Shown here: positions 32,771 through 37,153 of the stretch, piece after piece | Layout of the letters: every line of letters starts with the position of its first letter | Numbering within the stretch: the stretch's first letter is position 1 | Origin: Phycisphaerales bacterium | GTDB lineage: Bacteria; Planctomycetota; Phycisphaerae; Sedimentisphaerales; Anaerobacaceae | NCBI GenBank assembly: GCA_020352515.1 | Contig: CP070678.1 | Span: 3,762,287-3,799,439 of the forward strand | Length of the DNA: 37,153 nt | Direction: 5' to 3' | Notes under the pieces: generated by a model | Told to the model about the DNA's origin: nothing | The model's input: only the letters and a program-made list of their open reading frames with translations | The model's database searches: none | Made by a program: the position numbers and the translations under genes

Positions 32771-33739
32771 GTGCTGTATTTGGCCGAAAAAGACATTTTG
32801 AAAGCCGTCTCCGTGCAGGAATTGCTGGATGCGGTTGAGGCTTCAATGCGCCTCTACGAGACGGGGGAATTCCACATGCCCCAGCGGCTGCACGTTGATC
32901 ACGGCGGCAACACGCTACTGCTCATGCCCTGCTTTACGGCCGATTGCTTTGGAACAAAGCTGGTGACCCTTTTCCCGCGTAATCCGGAACTAAGCGTCCC
33001 CGTGCTCAACGGCGTGATGGTTCTCAATGACGCCCGCACGGGCGTCCCGGTGGCGCTGTTGAACGGCCCGGTCCTGACCGCCCTGAGGACCGCCGCCGTC
33101 AGTGCTGTGAGCATCCGTCACCTGGCCCCAGAAGGCGCACGTTCGCTGGGCATAATCGGCGCCGGGGTCCAGGCATTCTACCAGGTTCAGGCTGCCTGCG
33201 CGGCCCGGAAGTTCACCCATGTCTTTGTTTTCGACTTGGTGTCGGAAGAGACTTCATCTCTCATAGACAAGCTCCCGCAGGAACTGCCCCATGTGAAGTT
33301 TCACGGCGCCAAGTCCGTCGAAGGCCTGCTCAAAGAGAGCGCCGTCATCATCACGGCCACCACCTCGCCTGACCCTGTGCTGCCGGATAAAGAAGAGCTG
33401 TTGGAGGGCAGGCATTTTGCCGGCATCGGATCGTACAAGCCGAATATGAGAGAGTTTCCCAAGGCACTGTTCGGACTGCTGGACGCTGTTTATGTCGATA
33501 CGGATCATGCTCTCGAGGAATCGGGCGATCTCATAGTCCCGTTGCAGAACGGATGGATCACCAAGGACCAGGTCGTGACCTTCGGGCGATTCCTGCTGGG
33601 CGACAGGCCAAAGGAAAAACTGAGACGGCAAACCACCCTTTTTAAATCCGTAGGAATGGCGCTGTTTGACGTCTGCGCATCCAAATTGATCTACGATAAC
33701 GCGCTGGAAAAAGGCCTCGGACAGGAAATCGCGCTGTAG
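32771..33739 (+). CDS. Ornithine cyclodeaminase / mu-crystallin family enzyme
   Basis: This 322-residue protein has the family's fold. The N-terminal dimerisation/substrate domain has M-P-Q-R-L-H-V, followed by T-K-L-V-T-L-F-P-x-N and the strongly conserved G-P-V-L-T-A-L-R-T-A-A-V-S-A. A Rossmann NAD(P)-binding domain follows with L-G-I-I-G-A-G-V-Q-A. Characterised members are ornithine cyclodeaminase, delta1-pyrroline-2-carboxylate reductase, ketimine reductase and related enzymes, and sequence alone rarely separates them. Given aconitase X and a proline-specific peptidase next door, pyrroline-2-carboxylate reductase is an attractive guess. I start it at GTG 32771, with GGGAGG eight bases upstream; a GTG at 32762 overlaps that site. 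It is transcribed towards the peptidase gene, tail to tail. Confidence 0.88.
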   Translation: MLYLAEKDILKAVSVQELLDAVEASMRLYETGEFHMPQRLHVDHGGNTLLLMPCFTADCFGTKLVTLFPRNPELSVPVLNGVMVLNDARTGVPVALLNGPVLTALRTAAVSAVSIRHLAPEGARSLGIIGAGVQAFYQVQAACAARKFTHVFVFDLVSEETSSLIDKLPQELPHVKFHGAKSVEGLLKESAVIITATTSPDPVLPDKEELLEGRHFAGIGSYKPNMREFPKALFGLLDAVYVDTDHALEESGDLIVPLQNGWITKDQVVTFGRFLLGDRPKEKLRRQTTLFKSVGMALFDVCASKLIYDNALEKGLGQEIAL

Positions 33740-33740
33740 C

Positions 33741-33766
33741 AGCGGCAAGCTCCTGGTTCGGCCGCT
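33741..33766. terminator. Small hairpin between convergent genes
   Basis: AGCGGC (33741-33746) and GCCGCT (33761-33766) form a 6-bp stem with a 14-base loop in the 26-bp gap between two convergent stop codons. No T-run is present on either side. Position suggests a shared terminator; structure is weak. Confidence 0.3.
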
Positions 33767-36057
33767 CAATCTCCGGACGCGGCCCGGGGCCCCGGGCGCA
33801 GGTGTTCATTAAGATACCGGGTCAGCAGTTCAAAAAGATGCCGTTTGGTATTCGGCCCCTCCTTGATGCTGTGGGTCCGGTTCGGATAGGCCATCATGGA
33901 AAACTGCTTGTTGTGTTCGATCAATTCGTTTATCAGCACCTCGCAGCTCTGGTAGTGACAGTTGTCATCGCCGGTGCCGTGCACCATCAGGAGATTTCCC
34001 TTTAGTTGATGCGCAAATGTCACGGGCGAGCCGTTCTTGTAGCCTTCCTCATTGTCCTCCGGAAGTCCCATGTACCGCTCCTGGTAGATCGTGTCGTAGA
34101 GGCGCTGGTTGCTTATGAAGGCAACAGCCATGGCCGTATGGTACAGGTCCGGATGGCGAAATATCGCATTCAGGCTCATCGAGCCGCCCCCGCTCCAGCC
34201 CCATATTCCGACTCTGTCAGGGTCGATGTAGGGGCGGCTTTTTATGATGGCTCGCGCCGCGGCCGCCTGGTCGGCCGAGGCCAGAATGCCGATCTGTCGG
34301 TAAACGCACTTGCGCCATTGTCGGCCCTGGGGAGCGGGTGTCCCCCGGTTGTCAACGCTCATTACCACGTATCCCTGCTGGGCAAGCATCGTATGCCACA
34401 GGTACTTTTCGCCTCCCCATTTGTCCAGGACCGTCTGACCGGCCGGCTCTCCATAGACATAGAAGAAAAGCGGATAACGTTCGCCGGGGTCAAAATCAGG
34501 CGGCTTGATGCACCAGGCGTCAAGAAGAACCCCGTCGCCGATATCGACCCGGAAGAATTCCATCGTGCACTTTTTCAGCGCGTCCAGTTTCATGCGCAGC
34601 TCCGAATTGTCTGAGAGCACTCTGACTGTTTGGTGATCGGGCAGACTGATCAGCTCGATAACTGGAGGCTCGCCAAACGACGAGTACGTGTGAAACGCCC
34701 ATTTGGAATCGGGCGAGAGCTGGTAGCTGTGCGTTCCCTCCCGCTCGGGAGGCGTGACCTTCTCAATCGTCGCGTCGCCTTTAAGCCTGGTCCGGTAGAG
34801 GTAACGCTGCGTCGGGTTGTGCGGAGAGGCGACGTAGTACACCCAGCCGCCCTCTTCATCGACGCCTTGAACACTAATCACGTCGAACTGCCCCCGTGTC
34901 AAACAGGTCACTTTGCCGCCCGACCGCTGCGCCAAATAGAGATGTCGCCACCCGTCACGCTCACTGAGCCAAGTGAATCTCCGGCCGCCGGCAAGCCACT
35001 CAAGGTCACCGGTGACGTCAAGCCATGCCTCGTCCCGTTCGGTCAGAATGTCTCGGATTGTTCCCTTGCGTACGTTGCCCAGCAGCACCTGGTTAGTGTT
35101 CTGCAGACGGTTGAGCTGTTGCAAGACGATAGTCTTCGAATTGGCCGCCCACTGCATCTTCGGAATGTAGTGATTGCGGGGATCGTCGCAAGTCTCAAAC
35201 CATCGCGTTTTGCCGCCACGGCTGCTGATTACGCCGATCCGGCAGGCGGGATTCTGCTGGCCCACCTTCGGATACTGTATCGGGATGAGCTTAGGGTAAA
35301 GAGAATCGGTGTTGTTTATGAGATGGAAAGTGGGCACGCCCGTCGTGTCGAATTGCCAGTAGGCGATAAATCGGCCGTTCGGGCTCCAGCGAAAAGCGTC
35401 CCGCAGGCCGAACTCCTCTTCATACACCCAGTCGGAGGTGCCGTTGATGGTCGTATCCGAGCCGCTGTCGGTCAACTGCCTGATTCGAAGGCTGCTCAGG
35501 TCCTGGACGTACAGGTTCTTCTCGCGGACATAGGCGACGCGCCGACCGTCCGGTGAAAACTTGGCGAACATTAATGTCGAAGGCTCGGCCTTTCCGCCGA
35601 GCTTCTGTAGCTTCCCGGTCGCAAGGTTGAGCACCCAGTAATCTCCCCGCGTGTTTCTTCGCCAGACGCGTTTGGCGTTCGTGAATATCAGAACCCTCTC
35701 GCCGTCCGCCGACCAGGAGTAATCGTCGATACTCAGCGGCCCGGATTCACCCTTCGGCACCAGGCGATCTGCGCAAACCATGATCTCTCGCCGGCCGGTT
35801 CGCGGCTCGTATCGGACAATGTCGGCGCCTTCGTCAAGGGTCTGTGAATCCTCGAGAGTGGTGTAGGCCGAGCCGTCGTCCAGCCACCGGGCCGGGCCGA
35901 ACTTCTCGGTCTTGAATTCCTCGTTTGCGAAGATCCGTTCGACGGTCAGCAGCGAGGCGTCCGAAGTCTCCCCGGCCGCACCCCGCCCTGTGAGCCCTAG
36001 CAACAGAATCACCGCAGCGCCGGAACGGACAAAATAACCAAGTATGTCTTCAACCAT
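33766..36057 (-). CDS. Dipeptidyl peptidase IV family serine peptidase (S9)
   Basis: This 763-residue protein has a hydrophobic N-terminal leader (about residues 12-28), so it is probably periplasmic. Residues 40-490 form the beta-propeller. The substrate-anchoring Glu pair lies in D-W-V-Y-E-E-E-F (213-215), the hallmark of DPP IV over other S9 peptidases. The alpha/beta-hydrolase domain has the triad Ser622 (G-W-S-G-G-G), Asp697 (H-G-T-G-D-D-N-C-H) and His729 (N-R-T-H-S-I). The residue after Ser is Gly, where human DPP IV has Tyr. Such enzymes remove X-Pro or X-Ala dipeptides from peptide N-termini. GAGGG precedes the ATG. It lies 76 bp after the aconitase X small part on the same strand. 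Confidence 0.95.
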   Translation of the reverse strand: MVEDILGYFVRSGAAVILLLGLTGRGAAGETSDASLLTVERIFANEEFKTEKFGPARWLDDGSAYTTLEDSQTLDEGADIVRYEPRTGRREIMVCADRLVPKGESGPLSIDDYSWSADGERVLIFTNAKRVWRRNTRGDYWVLNLATGKLQKLGGKAEPSTLMFAKFSPDGRRVAYVREKNLYVQDLSSLRIRQLTDSGSDTTINGTSDWVYEEEFGLRDAFRWSPNGRFIAYWQFDTTGVPTFHLINNTDSLYPKLIPIQYPKVGQQNPACRIGVISSRGGKTRWFETCDDPRNHYIPKMQWAANSKTIVLQQLNRLQNTNQVLLGNVRKGTIRDILTERDEAWLDVTGDLEWLAGGRRFTWLSERDGWRHLYLAQRSGGKVTCLTRGQFDVISVQGVDEEGGWVYYVASPHNPTQRYLYRTRLKGDATIEKVTPPEREGTHSYQLSPDSKWAFHTYSSFGEPPVIELISLPDHQTVRVLSDNSELRMKLDALKKCTMEFFRVDIGDGVLLDAWCIKPPDFDPGERYPLFFYVYGEPAGQTVLDKWGGEKYLWHTMLAQQGYVVMSVDNRGTPAPQGRQWRKCVYRQIGILASADQAAAARAIIKSRPYIDPDRVGIWGWSGGGSMSLNAIFRHPDLYHTAMAVAFISNQRLYDTIYQERYMGLPEDNEEGYKNGSPVTFAHQLKGNLLMVHGTGDDNCHYQSCEVLINELIEHNKQFSMMAYPNRTHSIKEGPNTKRHLFELLTRYLNEHLRPGPRAASGD

Positions 36058-36133
36058 CGTTATCCCTCAGAGCTGATGTTCTATCACCTTCGTGTCTCTG
36101 CGTGTCACACGGCATGCGTATGGTCCGCCGCTT

Positions 36134-36559
36134 TCACGACCGCGTGCTGATTTTCACCCTCCCATCCGGCCGGATGGTTACGTAGTTGTCCTGCTTGATG
36201 GAAAAAAAGTCCTCTTCCGACAAGACAACAATCGGCAGGGCTCGCCCGTACAGCTCGTCCGAGACTATGCTGCCCAGCGCCAGAATGGGATCAACCTTCA
36301 GGTTGATTATGGCCGCCGGCGCAACGCCCCTCTTGACGCACTCCAGCAAAGTCGCGCTGGACGTGCTTGAGCCTCTGCCTCGGGGCAATACGAACACCCG
36401 GCCGGTTGCTACCGCACCCGACAGCTCATGCCGCCGGTCGATGATCTCCCCAGTGTGGGGCGACAACCCTCCCCAGAGGCTGATGGGCTCTCTCGAGACG
36501 AGCGCCGGCCCCTCGGCCGAGCCCGCCACCACCGGTCTGCCGATCAGGATTCTGTCCAC
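36134..36559 (-). CDS. Aconitase X small (swivel, DUF126) subunit
   Basis: This 141-residue protein matches the swivel domain of aconitase X. Conserved parts are G-P-A-L-V-S-R-E-P-I-S-L-W-G-G near the N-terminus, T-G-E-I-I-D-R-R-H-E-L-S-G, the L-P-R-G-R-G-S-S-T-S-S-A loop with the invariant Ser, and G-x-I-V-S-D-E-L-Y-G-R. I start it at GTG 36559, which has AAAGGAG five bases upstream; a frame extending 6 codons further lacks a site. It overlaps the end of the large subunit gene by 16 bp, so the two-subunit enzyme is translationally coupled. Known members are cis-3-hydroxy-L-proline dehydratases in bacteria and phosphomevalonate dehydratase in archaea. Confidence 0.92.
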   Translation of the reverse strand: MDRILIGRPVVAGSAEGPALVSREPISLWGGLSPHTGEIIDRRHELSGAVATGRVFVLPRGRGSSTSSATLLECVKRGVAPAAIINLKVDPILALGSIVSDELYGRALPIVVLSEEDFFSIKQDNYVTIRPDGRVKISTRS

Positions 36560-37153
36560 GGTGTCTCCTTTCGGCACACTCGCCCGGTGACGGCAGAGTC
36601 AACGCACTCGGCCATGCTTCCGAACGCAACCTTCACACCAAGCTCTCCCGGGGCGTAATACGCACACTTGCCGGAATTGGTCATTATCACCCTCGTATCC
36701 GCAGAGACCATCGGCGTGTGAAACACACAAGTATCAAGCGTGATCTCTATGCCGAAATTCTCCAATCCACCAAGCATGTCGCTCCTTTGCAGCAGGGCAT
36801 AGGATGTTTGGCACGAGATAACGACGAACTTGACGCCGGCGTGTAGTCTCTGACGTTTTGCGGCTCGCGTTTGCACCAGATTTGCAAGCTCCCTGAACTC
36901 GTCGAAGGAGAAGTGCGGGCAGCCCAGAACCACCAAATCCAGTTCGTCACCTTGCCCGGCGGTCGAAAGCTCGGCCCACGCCTTTCGTAGGTTCGCGGGG
37001 CGGATGTCTACAGCACGATCCGGCTGCTGGCCCTGAAAGGCCTGCTCGATGCTTTCGGCCTCCGGTGTCAGGCCGACGGCGTGAAAAAGCGCTACGGAAC
37101 CCGAAGAGGCCGCCGCCGCACACAGGGCTTTCATCTGGTCGCTCGACGCCGCC
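36544..37153 (-). CDS. Aconitase X large (catalytic, DUF521) subunit, 5' part outside window
   Basis: The last 202 codons of the gene lie here; the frame runs through the window edge at 37153. It shows the conserved A-A-A-S-S-G-S-V-A-L-F-H-A-V-G-L-T-P-E-A segment, the D-L-V-V-L-G-C-P-H-F-S block with a likely [Fe-S] or metal-ligand Cys, D-T-C-V-F-H-T-P, and T-N-S-G-K-C-A-Y-Y-A-P. These are typical of the catalytic domain, so it is not a fused single-chain enzyme but the separate large subunit. The N-terminal third is not visible. It is followed by its swivel subunit and the DPP IV gene, which may be cotranscribed. Confidence 0.92.
   Translation of the reverse strand, partial: AASSDQMKALCAAAASSGSVALFHAVGLTPEAESIEQAFQGQQPDRAVDIRPANLRKAWAELSTAGQGDELDLVVLGCPHFSFDEFRELANLVQTRAAKRQRLHAGVKFVVISCQTSYALLQRSDMLGGLENFGIEITLDTCVFHTPMVSADTRVIMTNSGKCAYYAPGELGVKVAFGSMAECVDSAVTGRVCRKETPWTES

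Overview
The window looks like chromosomal DNA from a Planctomycetota bacterium, most likely of the Phycisphaerae/Sedimentisphaerales type. The reasons are a run of seven Tat-exported sulfatases, a giant LamG/Fn3-like secreted protein with dockerin-like segments, small operons of six-helix membrane proteins with a winged-helix regulator, and many lipoproteins and outer-membrane-type proteins. The DNA is moderately GC-rich, so long open frames occur opposite the real genes; these were left out. The lineage call is inference from gene content.

Layout. 1-963: a C-rich non-coding stretch, a 5'-truncated tyrosine recombinase and a tRNA-Phe, i.e. an old integration site. 1395-4599 (+): an exported ADP-ribosylglycohydrolase-like protein, a terminator, then a promoter with a palindromic operator candidate driving two paralogous membrane proteins and a winged-helix regulator. 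4731-10848 (-): a coiled-coil/GAF-like protein, an M48 metalloprotease lipoprotein, a LEA14-like lipoprotein, a DUF481 outer-membrane protein, a haem catalase and an MscS channel, a cell-envelope and stress-type set. 11071-13968 (-): a MASE3 histidine kinase, its NarL-type response regulator, and a second regulator that has lost its DNA-binding domain. 14449-16854 (-): a small lipoprotein, then an exported aldo/keto reductase with an Rrf2 regulator ending in a strong terminator. 16855-18219: 1.36 kb without a convincing gene, ending in several hairpins.

18220-32265 (-) is the main feature: a LamG/Fn3-like secreted protein followed by seven type I sulfatases, all in one direction, two pairs with overlapping or near-overlapping ends. 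Every sulfatase has a twin-arginine leader and an intact C-x-P-x-R site for formylglycine. This is probably a desulfation locus for a sulfated glycan, with the LamG protein as a candidate binding or adhesion partner. No glycoside hydrolase, transporter or sulfatase-maturing enzyme is in the window. Perfect inverted repeats lie at the stop codon of the LamG gene and just after the stop codon of the last sulfatase.

32771-37153: an ornithine cyclodeaminase/mu-crystallin family enzyme (+) faces a dipeptidyl peptidase IV (-), which follows the small and large parts of aconitase X (-; large part cut by the window end). Together these suggest release and breakdown of proline-type imino acids (cis-3-hydroxyproline to pyrroline-2-carboxylate to proline), a hypothesis from context.
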